From the NCBI GenBank assembly GCA_937958985.1, contig CALGLV010000006.1, positions 186,001 through 250,000 on the forward strand: DNA of 64,000 bases, read 5' to 3'. This DNA comes from an uncultured Aquimarina sp. GTDB lineage: Bacteria; Bacteroidota; Bacteroidia; Flavobacteriales; Flavobacteriaceae. This document shows positions 1 through 8,888 of this stretch, piece by piece (position 1 is the stretch's first letter; the number at the start of each line of letters is the position of its first letter). Below the pieces are notes generated by a model. It was not told where the DNA came from. It ran no database searches and saw only the letters and a program-made list of their open reading frames with translations. A program made the position numbers and the translations under genes.

Positions 1-1682
1 TTGTAGCGCTCAGGATGTATTGCCGAATTATCCAAAGAGTTGTCACTAGTAACCACTCTTAAAAATGCCGCACTTTGCTCATAAGCTTTAGCACCCAAGC
101 CTTTAATTTTTAGTAATTGCTTTCGCGAATTAATACCATTATTTTCAGTACGAAAATCCACTATATTTGAAGCCAACTTAGGCCCTACGCCAGACACATA
201 ACTCAACAACGATTTACTCGCGGTATTCACATTAACACCTACAGAATTTACACAATAAGAAACCGCGCTATCTAATTCTTGTTTTAACAATTGCTGATTA
301 ACATCGTGTTGATATTGCCCTACTCCTAATGACTTTGGGTCTATCTTAACTAATTCTGCTAATGGATCGCCTAATCTTCTGCCGATAGACACTGCTCCAC
401 GCACAGTGATATCATAATTAGGAAACTCTTCTCTCGCTACAGAAGATGCCGAATAAATTGAAGCTCCACTTTCATTAACAATAAAAATTTCCACCTCTTT
501 ATTCAATGAGATTTTTTTCACGAATTGCTCCGTTTCTCTCGATGCTGTTCCATTACCTATTGCAATGGCTTCTATTTTATAGGTATCTACTAATTTCTTT
601 ACTTTATCCATAGCCTCAGCAATTTTATTTTGAGGAGGATGTGGATAAATATTTTCATTATGCTTAAGATTTCCTTGAGCATCTAAACACACTAATTTAC
701 AACCCGACTTAAAACCTGGGTCTAATGCTAAAATACGCTTTTCGCCTAATGGGGCTGCTAAAAGCAATTGCCTTAAGTTATCCGAAAACACTTCAACGGC
801 TATAATATCTGCTTTTTGCTTGGCATTCTGAAGCGCTTCCGTAGCCATTGATGGTGCTAACAGGCGACTATAACTATCGGCGATGGCTGCAAAAATCACA
901 TCGGTACATTCTTCGTTGTTCGAACTCACAAAGTACCTATCTATTTTCTCTATAGCTTTATCTTTATCGACAACTACTTTTAACCGAATTACCTTTTCTT
1001 TTTCGGCTCTCATAATAGCCATTAATCTATGCGATGGACACTTATTTAAAGATTCTTCAGAATCAAAGTAAGGCTTATACACCAAAGATTTCTCTTCTTT
1101 ATCTTTTCCTTTTATAACTTTCGTTTTTATTATAGCCTCTTTTTCAAACAAACGCCTTAAGCTTTTCCTTACACTAACATGCTCACTCACCCACTCTGCT
1201 ATAATATTTTGAGCTCCCTCTAACGCTTCTTGCTCCGAAGTGATACCTGCTTTTATAAATTGACTTGCTTTATACTGCAAATCACTCTCTCGTTGAGCCA
1301 TTACTATTTTAGCTAAAGGTTCCAAGCCTGCTTCTTTAGCAACAGTTGCTTTTGTTTGCCTTTTCTTTTTAAAAGGCAAGTATAAATCCTCAAGCTGTGT
1401 TAAGTTATCGGTAACTTCTATTGAGTACTTTAATTTCTCTGTTAAGATTTGCTCTTCTCCTAAAGTTTTAAGTATGCTGTCTTTCCTTTTCTGCAAAATT
1501 TGAAAAGCTTCCCATTCTCTTTTTATAGTTTCAACAGCTACCTCATCTATATTCCCGATTGCTTCTTTTCGGTATCTTGAAATAAAAGGCACTGTCGCTC
1601 CTTCATTAAATAATTGTAACGTATTCTCAATATTTTTTTGAGAAAAACCGGACTTTTTTGCAATAAAATCAACTGCTCTCAT
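1..1682 (-). CDS. tex: Tex-family RNA-binding transcription accessory protein (3' end missing)
   Basis: The reading frame runs from an ATG at 1682 leftward off the window, giving about 560 residues of a family that is usually 700-780 long. The N-terminal helical Tex region is followed by a YqgF/RNase H-like domain (around LALDPGFKSGCKL and AIAIGNGTASRETE) and helix-hairpin-helix motifs (VNVNTASKSLLSYVSGVGPK). The C-terminal S1 RNA-binding domain expected in this family must lie beyond base 1. Tex proteins bind nucleic acid and associate with the transcription machinery in the cytoplasm; their precise role is poorly defined. The next gene upstream starts its stop codon only 3 bases away, at 1686, so tex is probably the last gene of a minus-strand run with the DUF4837 and transglycosylase genes. 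Confidence 0.93.
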   Translation of the reverse strand, partial: MRAVDFIAKKSGFSQKNIENTLQLFNEGATVPFISRYRKEAIGNIDEVAVETIKREWEAFQILQKRKDSILKTLGEEQILTEKLKYSIEVTDNLTQLEDLYLPFKKKRQTKATVAKEAGLEPLAKIVMAQRESDLQYKASQFIKAGITSEQEALEGAQNIIAEWVSEHVSVRKSLRRLFEKEAIIKTKVIKGKDKEEKSLVYKPYFDSEESLNKCPSHRLMAIMRAEKEKVIRLKVVVDKDKAIEKIDRYFVSSNNEECTDVIFAAIADSYSRLLAPSMATEALQNAKQKADIIAVEVFSDNLRQLLLAAPLGEKRILALDPGFKSGCKLVCLDAQGNLKHNENIYPHPPQNKIAEAMDKVKKLVDTYKIEAIAIGNGTASRETEQFVKKISLNKEVEIFIVNESGASIYSASSVAREEFPNYDITVRGAVSIGRRLGDPLAELVKIDPKSLGVGQYQHDVNQQLLKQELDSAVSYCVNSVGVNVNTASKSLLSYVSGVGPKLASNIVDFRTENNGINSRKQLLKIKGLGAKAYEQSAAFLRVVTSDNSLDNSAIHPERY

Positions 1683-1685
1683 TAA

Positions 1686-2678
1686 TTAATCGAAACTAAT
1701 AGTTTTTATAATTGCCTCTAATTCAAAAATATAATCACGCTTGGTAATCGTTGGTGCAAATACAAAACCTTCTAACACCTTAAAATGATCCGAGCTTGTA
1801 TCATTAATTACATAATTAACAAAAGGCCCTGCCATATACATATTTTCAACCTCCCAAGTACCTTTAGTTTCAAAAGCTGGAAATCCTTTAATTTGAACTG
1901 TGTTAAAAAAAGGAGAAAACGCTGCTTCAGTGATAAAACGCCCTCCTTCATTTACAGGAATATGATCTCCTGAAATTTTATTCCTCATTTTTATAATATT
2001 TTGAATTACACTTAAACTGTCCTTAAAAAAAGTTTTAGGCACATTATAAAGTGTTAAATTCAAACTCCCTTGAGGAATGTCTTTTCTTAGCCATAAAAAA
2101 TCCGCAGAATCTTTAGCTAACCGATATGCCTTAGGCACTCTTAAGGAGTATCCTAATTTCTCTTTCAACGTATTTAGCTCAAGTGTTGTTTTAAAAAAAC
2201 TTTGTTTATGAGTTAATTCTAATTGTTTAAACGTCTTTATAATTTCTTTTTTATGAGCTAAAAAATTTGCTCCAAGCTCTTCAGGAGTTACTCCTGTTAA
2301 AGCAAGGCCGATTTGTGGACGGGCAAACTTGTTTTTAAAAGAAGTAAACCCTATGCTTTCTCCTTCCTGAAAAGCTATATAAGCTCTGGCCTTTTTCGCA
2401 AAGCCCGCAAAAGCTGTTTTAGGCATTTGCTTTATAGTAAACAAAGGCTCTTCTTGTGGCAATCCGGAGACGCTACCTGCTAATTCACGCCTAACAATAT
2501 CACCTAACGAACCTTCCCATAAGTGATTTTCCATTATTACTGTTAAAGTATTAATTCGACCTGCAGAATGCGCGTATGCTCCGTCCTCTGATATTGCTTT
2601 TTTTTGTTCTTCGGTAATTCCGTTTTTACAAGAAACTAAAGAAAGTAGTCCTAATAGTATTGCTAAAAAATATTTCAT
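1686..2678 (-). CDS. DUF4837 family lipoprotein
   Basis: A 330-residue protein with an N-terminal lipoprotein signal (hydrophobic stretch ending LLSLVSC, Cys17 being the predicted lipidated residue). The rest matches the Bacteroidetes DUF4837 family as I recall it: a conserved stretch around INTLTVIMENHLWEG followed by GLPQEEPLFTIKQMP, then alternating strand and helix with no membrane segment. Function is unknown. The product should sit in the periplasm, on the inner or outer membrane. Its ATG shares one base with the stop codon of the upstream lytic transglycosylase gene (TAATG arrangement at 2676-2680), so the two are very likely translationally coupled. This suggests, without proving, a role in cell-wall or envelope upkeep. 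Confidence 0.8.
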   Translation of the reverse strand: MKYFLAILLGLLSLVSCKNGITEEQKKAISEDGAYAHSAGRINTLTVIMENHLWEGSLGDIVRRELAGSVSGLPQEEPLFTIKQMPKTAFAGFAKKARAYIAFQEGESIGFTSFKNKFARPQIGLALTGVTPEELGANFLAHKKEIIKTFKQLELTHKQSFFKTTLELNTLKEKLGYSLRVPKAYRLAKDSADFLWLRKDIPQGSLNLTLYNVPKTFFKDSLSVIQNIIKMRNKISGDHIPVNEGGRFITEAAFSPFFNTVQIKGFPAFETKGTWEVENMYMAGPFVNYVINDTSSDHFKVLEGFVFAPTITKRDYIFELEAIIKTISFD

Positions 2679-4387
2679 TAGTTGCTTTTTAATTTTAAAC
2701 GCATTCCTGGTTTTAATTGATTGGAATTAATTCCATTCCATTGTTTTATATTTTCCACACTTACTCCTGAAAACTTACTCGCTATTGCCCACAATGAATC
2801 TCCTGATTTTACCGTATAATACCCCGTATTAGAAACACCTGCTTTTTTATTTGATGATGTTATTCCTGAACCGTTTTTAGGAATTCTGCGCGGGTAAACA
2901 CTTAAATACTTCCCAACTCTAATATTATTGTTTCGGAGTCCGTTCCATTTTTTTAAATCAGATACCCGTACTCCAAATTTTCTTGCAATTAACCCTAAAT
3001 AATCACCGCTTCGAACACGATATTTAACTTTTCGGTCCATTTCAAAAAGCTGGGGTAGCACTTTTTCTTTTTTATTAAATTCTTCTTCTGCTTTAGCATA
3101 AATAGCTTCTTCATTAAGCACAAACTCCCCTACTTTATCGTAAGGTAGCCTTAATGTATAATCTTCTTCTTTTATAAAAGGAATAATATCTAATTTATAT
3201 TGAGGATTTAAAAACTGAAGCGTTTCAATTTTTTCATCCAATACCTCAGCTACCTGATCTAATGTTATTTGTTTTTTTACGCTAACCGTATCTGTTTCAA
3301 AATAAGCGAAATTTACCCGCTTAGGTTTAAACTCATGTTCATTTGCAAATTCAAACACATACATAGTTGCCAAAAAAGCTGGTAAATAGCCTGCCGTTTC
3401 TCTTGGTAAAAAGGGCCTAATATTCCAATAATTAGTATACCCACCACTTCTTCTTATGGCTTTACTTACGTTTCCTGGACCTGAGTTATAGGCGGCTAAC
3501 GCTAAATCCCAATCTCCAAAAATCTTAAATAACTTTGACAAATATCGTGCCGCAGCCTCAGTTGCTTTTATCGGATCCATGCGCTCATCCACATAGGAGC
3601 TTACATTTAAACCGTACATTTTTCCTGTAGCAAACATAAATTGCCACAAACCAGTAGCTCCTACTCTAGATTTTGCGCGGGGCTTTAAAGCAGACTCTAC
3701 AATGGCTAAATACTTAATTTCCAAAGGCAAGTCGTATCGATCTAAAACCTCTTCAAATAATGGAAAATAATAATCACTTAAAGCCATTAAGCGCTCCATA
3801 GACAAGTGCCTGTTTTTTAAAAAATTTCTAATTACACTTTCTAATGAGGGGTTATACTCTACATTAAAAGGCGTTATTGTATTCAGTTCTTTTAATCGCT
3901 CTTTTAAAACTTCTGTAGATAAATTGGCTTCGTAAATAAACTTTTGGTATTTCTGGCGCGTTACTGTTTTTTGTATGCTATCAAACAGCCCATGATTCAT
4001 TAACTCTTGCTTCCACTTTTCATCAAATTCTTCAAGTATCACATTATCCCTTAGTGGCTGACTAAAATCTGTAGCTATTTTTATATTTTGCAGTTCTGTT
4101 TTAAATTCTTGTTCTGCAGTTATAGCCTCAGTAATATTTCCTTGTAATGTATCTGTAACTTTTACCGTATTGTTTGTTTTTACAGTAGGGGTGTTTTCAA
4201 TTACGATAGTGTCGGTAATTTTTGTTATTACAGAAGTGGTTTTTTCTTGGTTTTTTTTCTTGGTTTTTCGCTTTAATAATTGCTTCTTTTTTACTGTTGA
4301 TGGTAAAAAAATAGTATCCTGCGCCACCACTAGTTCTGAAACAAAAAAGAGAGTAATAACTATATAAATACACTGCTTTAAATTCAT
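2678..4387 (-). CDS. MltD-like lytic transglycosylase with two LysM domains
   Basis: 569 residues. A signal peptide ends near VVAQ (residue 23). A Lys/Thr-rich linker is followed by an SLT (transglycosylase family 1) domain at about residues 205-320. It carries the catalytic Glu231 in the AIVESALKP motif, then GLWQFM (246-251) and AAYNSGPGNV (298-307). Two LysM peptidoglycan-binding modules lie at about 454-498 and 523-566. Such enzymes cleave the MurNAc-GlcNAc bond to give 1,6-anhydro ends, remodelling the wall in the periplasm. The domain order matches MltD. No lipobox Cys follows the signal peptide, so it is predicted to be soluble rather than lipid-anchored. The gene heads a minus-strand run with the DUF4837 lipoprotein and tex; a terminator of the upstream pgk gene lies just before it. 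Confidence 0.92.
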   Translation of the reverse strand: MNLKQCIYIVITLFFVSELVVAQDTIFLPSTVKKKQLLKRKTKKKNQEKTTSVITKITDTIVIENTPTVKTNNTVKVTDTLQGNITEAITAEQEFKTELQNIKIATDFSQPLRDNVILEEFDEKWKQELMNHGLFDSIQKTVTRQKYQKFIYEANLSTEVLKERLKELNTITPFNVEYNPSLESVIRNFLKNRHLSMERLMALSDYYFPLFEEVLDRYDLPLEIKYLAIVESALKPRAKSRVGATGLWQFMFATGKMYGLNVSSYVDERMDPIKATEAAARYLSKLFKIFGDWDLALAAYNSGPGNVSKAIRRSGGYTNYWNIRPFLPRETAGYLPAFLATMYVFEFANEHEFKPKRVNFAYFETDTVSVKKQITLDQVAEVLDEKIETLQFLNPQYKLDIIPFIKEEDYTLRLPYDKVGEFVLNEEAIYAKAEEEFNKKEKVLPQLFEMDRKVKYRVRSGDYLGLIARKFGVRVSDLKKWNGLRNNNIRVGKYLSVYPRRIPKNGSGITSSNKKAGVSNTGYYTVKSGDSLWAIASKFSGVSVENIKQWNGINSNQLKPGMRLKLKSN

Positions 4388-4433
4388 AAGAATAGAATCT
4401 GCTTTTTTTTATAAATATAATTTAGTTTTTGGT

Positions 4434-4470
4434 ACAAAAAAAGACTGTTATCTAATGAAAACAGTCTTTT
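4434..4470 (-). terminator. Intrinsic terminator downstream of pgk
   Basis: An 11-bp perfect stem (AAAAGACTGTT / AACAGTCTTTT) with a 10-nt loop spans 4439-4470. On the minus strand it is followed by a run of seven T (4434-4440). It lies 24 nt past the pgk stop codon and before the next minus-strand gene, so it should separate pgk from the transglycosylase operon. Confidence 0.85.
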
Positions 4471-4493
4471 TAAGAATTTTATTGTTTTGCTCC

Positions 4494-5675
4494 TTATGAA
4501 ATAGCAGCAATTCCTGGTAAAACTTTACCTTCCATATATTCTAATAATGCACCACCACCTGTAGATACGTAAGATACATCCTTACCAAATCCTAGGTTGT
4601 TAATTGCTGCTGCAGAATCTCCTCCACCTATTAATGAAAAAGCACCATTAGCGGTAGCCTTTTTAACAGAATGAGCTATTGCTATAGTACCATGTGCAAA
4701 ATTTTCCATTTCTGCAACTCCCATTGGTCCGTTCCAAATAACTGTTTTAGAGTTTTCGATGATTTCAGAAAATTGTTTTCTAGTTTCTGGACCGATATCT
4801 AAACCTTCCCATTTCTCAGGAATCATTCCTCTTTTTACTGTTTTAATATTTGCGTCATTTGAAAAATCATCTGCAATAACAGTATCTAAAGGCAAGATAA
4901 TTTCTACGTTATTAGCCTTCGCTTTTTCTAACAATTCCAAAGCTAAATCTAATTTATCATCTTCACATAAAGATATTCCGATGTCACCACCTAAAGCTTT
5001 TACAAAGGTATAAGACATACCCCCTCCAATAATAATATTATCGGCAATAGAAAGTAATTTTTCAACAATTAAAATTTTATCAGAAATTTTAGAACCTCCC
5101 ATAATTGCAGTAATTGGAGACACTCCTGTTTCCAATACTTTTTTAGCATTTACTATTTCTGCTTCAATAACAAAACCAGCTCCTTTTTCTTCAAAGAATT
5201 CTGCAATAATAGCTGTTGAAGCGTGTGCTCTATGAGCTGTTCCAAAGGCATCATTAATATAAACATCACCAAGCTTCGATAATTTTTCAGCAAAATCTTT
5301 ATCGCCAGCAGTTTCTTCTTTGTAGTAACGTAAATTTTCTAGTAATAAAATTTCACCTGGTTCTAATGCTGCTGCTAAAGCTTCAACATCTGCACCAATA
5401 CAATCAGGAGCCATTTTTACTTGTACTCCTAAAACATCCTGCACCGTTTCAACTATATGTTTTAACGAAAATTCTTCTTGCTTTCCTTTTGGACGACCTA
5501 AGTGCGACATTAAAATTGCACTACCACCATCTTCTAAAATTTTAACTATAGTTGCTTTTGCAGCTTCAATACGCGTAGTATCCGTAACATTAAAGTCACT
5601 ATCTAAAGGCACGTTAAAATCCACACGGATTAGAGCTTTTTTATTTTCGAAATTAAAATCGTTAAGAGTCTTCAT
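4494..5675 (-). CDS. pgk: Phosphoglycerate kinase
   Basis: Catalyses 1,3-bisphosphoglycerate + ADP to 3-phosphoglycerate + ATP in cytoplasmic glycolysis and gluconeogenesis. Family hallmarks are visible in order: RVDFNVPL near the N terminus, SHLGRPKG, LLLENLRYYKEE, INDAFGTAHRAHAS, AIMGGSKISDK, and the C-terminal nucleotide motif IGGGDSAAAI with STGGGALLEYMEG. I start it at the ATG at 5675 (MKTLNDFNF). The frame is open for 30 more codons upstream, but that extension is Cys/Lys-rich, unlike the family, and would cover the predicted promoter. The 393-residue product is the usual length. It is a single-gene unit with its own promoter (5721-5752) and terminator (4434-4470). Confidence 0.97.
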   Translation of the reverse strand: MKTLNDFNFENKKALIRVDFNVPLDSDFNVTDTTRIEAAKATIVKILEDGGSAILMSHLGRPKGKQEEFSLKHIVETVQDVLGVQVKMAPDCIGADVEALAAALEPGEILLLENLRYYKEETAGDKDFAEKLSKLGDVYINDAFGTAHRAHASTAIIAEFFEEKGAGFVIEAEIVNAKKVLETGVSPITAIMGGSKISDKILIVEKLLSIADNIIIGGGMSYTFVKALGGDIGISLCEDDKLDLALELLEKAKANNVEIILPLDTVIADDFSNDANIKTVKRGMIPEKWEGLDIGPETRKQFSEIIENSKTVIWNGPMGVAEMENFAHGTIAIAHSVKKATANGAFSLIGGGDSAAAINNLGFGKDVSYVSTGGGALLEYMEGKVLPGIAAIS

Positions 5676-5720
5676 ATATAAATACGTTTTTACGTAGGAT
5701 TTAATAAATTTGATTTTGCA

Positions 5721-5752
5721 CAAATATAATTGTTTCTTACAAACTTGCTCAA
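5721..5752 (-). promoter_or_regulatory. Predicted Bacteroidetes-type promoter for pgk
   Basis: On the minus strand a TTG (5752-5750) is followed after 21 bp by TATATTTG (5728-5721), a perfect TAnnTTTG -7 box. The start of transcription would be near 5715, leaving a leader of about 40 nt before the pgk ATG at 5675. Assigned by pattern only. Confidence 0.6.
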
Positions 5753-5920
5753 TACATTTAAACAATGGTTTAATTTTTCAATTTTCATCAACCTTTTATG
5801 AATCTTTTGACCCTTAAATGCATTTAACTAGCAATTTACCCTAATGAACAACGAAAACATTTTAGCAATTCCTTATTTACAGATTCATTAGATAGGATAA
5901 GAAAATAGTATTTTAGCCAT

Positions 5921-7060
5921 ATGAATTTTGAACAAGTTGTTGGGCAATTACATATAAAGAAACACTTACAAACAAGTGCTGAGCAAGGGAGAATAGCTCA
6001 TGCACAATTATTTACCGGAAAAAATGGTAGTGGCACATTACCTATGGCACTAGCTTATGCTAGGCATATTTTATGTGGTGCACCTTCTAACAATTCGCGT
6101 TCACACGCTATGTTCGATAAATTTTCGCATCCTGATTTACATTTTGTTTTTCCTGTAAACACAAATGCTTCTATAAAATCGAGCCACCCGACTTCCGATT
6201 TATTTTTAAAAGACTGGCGCGAATTTATTTCGACCACTCCCTATGCGGGATTGTTTGACTGGTATCAACATATTGGAATTGATAACAAACAAGGAAATAT
6301 TTCTGTACATGAAGCTCAGGAGATCTACAAAAAAATGTCTCTTAAGAGTTTCGAGGGAGGTCATAAAGTAATGATTATTTGGATGGCCGATCGCATGAGT
6401 TCGGCAACCTCAAACAAATTATTAAAACTTATTGAAGAACCCCCTAAGGACAGCGTTTTTATCCTTATCACCAACAGCAAAGAAGATATTATGCAAACCA
6501 TTTACTCTCGCTGTCAGTTGTTAGAATTCCCCCCTATTAACGCTGTGGCGATAGCTGCAGGCTTAGAAAGAGATTTACACTTACCTACAAACGAGGCTTT
6601 AAATTTTGCTAATAAATCTCAAGGAAATTATCAGGTTGCTTTGAATTTGAGAAACGAAAACACCAACGAAACTCAATTTGAAGAATGGTTTATTACCTGG
6701 GTGCGCTCCGCTTTTAAAGCACGAGGAAATAAATCGGTAGTAAACGAACTTATACTATGGAGCGAAAATATTGCCAGCAATAATAGAGAAACTTTAAAAC
6801 AATTTTTAAATTACTGTATCGAGTTTTTTAGACAAGCGCTTCTTACTAATTACCAAAGTAGTTCATTAGTATACTTATCACCTAAAACCAATAATTTTAA
6901 ATTAGAAAAATTTGCCCCTTTTATACACGGCAACAACATACTCCCTATTTTTGAAGCATTAGAAACTGCTCAATATCATATTGAAAGAAATGGGAATGCT
7001 AAAATTGTACTTACCGACCTTTCGTTTAAACTCACCAGATTTTTACATGTAAAAGGCTAG
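5921..7060 (+). CDS. holB: DNA polymerase III delta' subunit-like clamp-loader protein
   Basis: 379 residues of the AAA+ clamp-loader family, which loads the sliding clamp during chromosome replication. The N terminus FEQVVGQLHIKKHL and the SRC motif (TIYSRCQLLEF) are typical. The Walker A position reads GKNGSGTL (33-40), without the Lys needed for ATP binding, as expected for delta' rather than DnaX. The four-Cys zinc module found in many bacterial homologues is not present: only one Cys lies between Walker A and B. The C-terminal third is the helical collar domain. A weak -7-like box (TATTTTAG, 5909-5916) ends 4 nt before the ATG. The gene is divergent from pgk and converges on the saccharopine dehydrogenase gene with a 6-nt gap. 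Confidence 0.9.
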   Translation: MNFEQVVGQLHIKKHLQTSAEQGRIAHAQLFTGKNGSGTLPMALAYARHILCGAPSNNSRSHAMFDKFSHPDLHFVFPVNTNASIKSSHPTSDLFLKDWREFISTTPYAGLFDWYQHIGIDNKQGNISVHEAQEIYKKMSLKSFEGGHKVMIIWMADRMSSATSNKLLKLIEEPPKDSVFILITNSKEDIMQTIYSRCQLLEFPPINAVAIAAGLERDLHLPTNEALNFANKSQGNYQVALNLRNENTNETQFEEWFITWVRSAFKARGNKSVVNELILWSENIASNNRETLKQFLNYCIEFFRQALLTNYQSSSLVYLSPKTNNFKLEKFAPFIHGNNILPIFEALETAQYHIERNGNAKIVLTDLSFKLTRFLHVKG

Positions 7061-7066
7061 CTGTTT

Positions 7067-8395
7067 TTAATTACCCCAAATTTCATCAAAAACTATATTA
7101 TGCGATTTTACGCCTTCAATTAACTGCGCATATAGTATTTTTTCAGTAGGAATACACACGCCTTTAAGTTGTGTTTTGTTTTCTAAAACCAACTTAAATG
7201 CCTCAAAAATCGTAGCACCAACCGTTATTGCCATAGCGGTAAAATGATGATCTTTACCCACTACCTTTAAGCTACTTGTTGCTTTTTCTGTTTTTCCATT
7301 TAGCTCAAAATCCACCTCGTGCTGCATTACCAACATATCATTATCAGAGGGCGTGATTTTCCACGACTCTACTAATATGCTTTGCAAAATAGCAGCTGGA
7401 GTCCCTCTATGCAAAACTAAAGCCGTAGAATTTTCAAAGAAATTTAATTGTTCAAATTTTTTGAAAACAGGATTTTTAGAGGTAATGTTTAAAGTGTCCA
7501 AAAAAACTTCCTTGGTACTTTTTTCTGATTTCTTGCTTAAAAAGAAAGCTAAAAAATCTTGTCGCGTACTATTTTCTTCAAACTGAATCACTTTACTATC
7601 ATCCGTTATTCCTAATTGAATAAAAACATCCCATGCCTCGCAAAAACCTTCGTGCCGTAACGTACCCCTATAACAACCAGTCACTTCATGAAGGTTATAT
7701 TTATCAATATATTTTAAACTGTCACGATTGGGATAACTATCGTAGGGTTCATTATACATTTTAATAGGCTGAATTGTAGAAAAAACCTTTAAATAATCTA
7801 CTTCAACATGTTGATTTTCCTTCAAAAAAACAGCTCCACCCCTGCCTGCCCCAACAACATTTTTAGGATTCCAAGTAATTTTATAATTCCACAAGTTCTC
7901 AGGATTTTTCTCTGCTACAACACCACCTGTGTGTGATTTAAAACTTTTAATTGACGCTCCTTTTGCTTTAATTTTATCTATAAAATCCAGTGCACTTACA
8001 TGATCCAAACCAGGATCAACCCCTACTTCATTCAAAAATAACAATCCTTTTTTTCGAACTTCAGCGTCTAAAAGTTTCATTTCTTCACTCACATATGAAG
8101 CCGTTATCAAATTTTTACCCTGATGCAAGCACAATTTGGCAATAGCCACATGTAACAATGGGGGCAACATGGAAATCACCAAGTCGCTCCTATTTATCTC
8201 CTGACTCACAACTGCAGTGTTGCCTACCGACTCTTCAACATACTGCGTTTGGGCATGGTTCTTTAAAGCAGCTGGCAATTCTTTTAGGTTTTGATCTAAA
8301 AGAGTCACAATTCCGCTATGGCATTCACAATATTTTTGCATTTCACTAATCAAATAAACACTCGATCGTCCTGCTCCAAAAATTAGTATCTTCAT
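7067..8395 (-). CDS. Saccharopine dehydrogenase family protein
   Basis: 442 residues. A Rossmann fold starts at the N terminus with GAGRSS (7-12), followed by the Asp-ending second strand VTLLDQN and the stretch SDLVISMLPPLLHVAIAKLC. The signature LNEVGVDPGLDH is typical of saccharopine reductases (glutamate-forming type). The family interconverts saccharopine with glutamate and aminoadipate semialdehyde using NAD(P); in Bacteroidetes it is usually assigned to lysine catabolism. Substrate cannot be proved from sequence and no other lysine-degradation gene is nearby. It is a single-gene unit, divergent from the DUF423 gene with overlapping promoter boxes, and convergent with holB. Confidence 0.88.
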   Translation of the reverse strand: MKILIFGAGRSSVYLISEMQKYCECHSGIVTLLDQNLKELPAALKNHAQTQYVEESVGNTAVVSQEINRSDLVISMLPPLLHVAIAKLCLHQGKNLITASYVSEEMKLLDAEVRKKGLLFLNEVGVDPGLDHVSALDFIDKIKAKGASIKSFKSHTGGVVAEKNPENLWNYKITWNPKNVVGAGRGGAVFLKENQHVEVDYLKVFSTIQPIKMYNEPYDSYPNRDSLKYIDKYNLHEVTGCYRGTLRHEGFCEAWDVFIQLGITDDSKVIQFEENSTRQDFLAFFLSKKSEKSTKEVFLDTLNITSKNPVFKKFEQLNFFENSTALVLHRGTPAAILQSILVESWKITPSDNDMLVMQHEVDFELNGKTEKATSSLKVVGKDHHFTAMAITVGATIFEAFKLVLENKTQLKGVCIPTEKILYAQLIEGVKSHNIVFDEIWGN

Positions 8396-8422
8396 CTTAG
8401 ATTTTTACATCTTGCTATTGCG

Positions 8423-8430
8423 CAAAGATA
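8423..8430 (-). promoter_or_regulatory. Predicted -7 box of the saccharopine dehydrogenase gene
   Basis: Plus-strand CAAAGATA reads TATCTTTG on the minus strand, a perfect TAnnTTTG box, 28 nt from the ATG at 8395. It shares two bases with a weaker plus-strand box (TACTTTTT, 8429-8436) for the divergent DUF423 gene, so the two promoters would compete for the same DNA. No clear -33 TTG was found for either. Confidence 0.5.
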
Positions 8431-8440
8431 CTTTTTAGAT

Positions 8441-8833
8441 ATGGAAAAAAAACTATTGATTACTGCTTGTATTTTAGGTTTTACAGCTGTTTTGCTAGGA
8501 GCTTTTGGCGCTCATGGACTTAAACATATTTTAAGTCCAAAAGATTTAATTTCTTTCGAAACCGGTGTTCGCTACCAATTTTACCATACTTTCTATTTGT
8601 TATTTGTATCGGCAACCTCATTAATTTCCAATAAAACTAAAAAGCAACTATTGTATATTACCACAATCGGAATTCTATTTTTCTCAGGTTCTATTTATGT
8701 ACTTGCTTTGGATGAGTTTTTGCTCAACACCTCCATTAAATCTATTGTATTTATTACCCCTATAGGCGGTTTCTTTTTATTAGGAGCTTGGTTTTTATTA
8801 TGTTTCAGTGCTATTAAAAAACAACGTACTTAA
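8441..8833 (+). CDS. DUF423 family small membrane protein
   Basis: 130 residues with four predicted membrane helices: about residues 5-25, 45-63, 70-90 and 102-122. The family motif GAFGAHGLKHIL near the N terminus, followed by FETGVRYQFYHTFYLL, identifies DUF423 (YgdD-like). These are inner-membrane proteins of unknown function, found widely in bacteria. The ATG at 8441 sits directly after an AT-rich -7-like box shared with the divergent saccharopine dehydrogenase gene. Downstream is gpsA, 55 nt away with its own promoter, so no functional link is implied. Confidence 0.9.
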   Translation: MEKKLLITACILGFTAVLLGAFGAHGLKHILSPKDLISFETGVRYQFYHTFYLLFVSATSLISNKTKKQLLYITTIGILFFSGSIYVLALDEFLLNTSIKSIVFITPIGGFFLLGAWFLLCFSAIKKQRT

Positions 8834-8840
8834 AATAAAA

Positions 8841-8871
8841 TTGATGTTACGCTTTTGAAAACCTATTTTTG
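8841..8871 (+). promoter_or_regulatory. Predicted promoter for gpsA
   Basis: TTG (8841-8843), then 20 bp, then TATTTTTG (8864-8871), a perfect TAnnTTTG box. The gpsA ATG at 8889 follows 17 nt later. Spacing is that expected for the Bacteroidetes housekeeping sigma factor. Confidence 0.6.
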
Positions 8872-8888
8872 GGGTGTAAATTAATGTT

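Noticed and set aside
5843..5890. 15-codon plus-strand frame (starting ATGAACAACG) before holB
   Set aside because: Too short, no promoter at the right place, no sign of selection visible; could be chance in AT-rich spacer.
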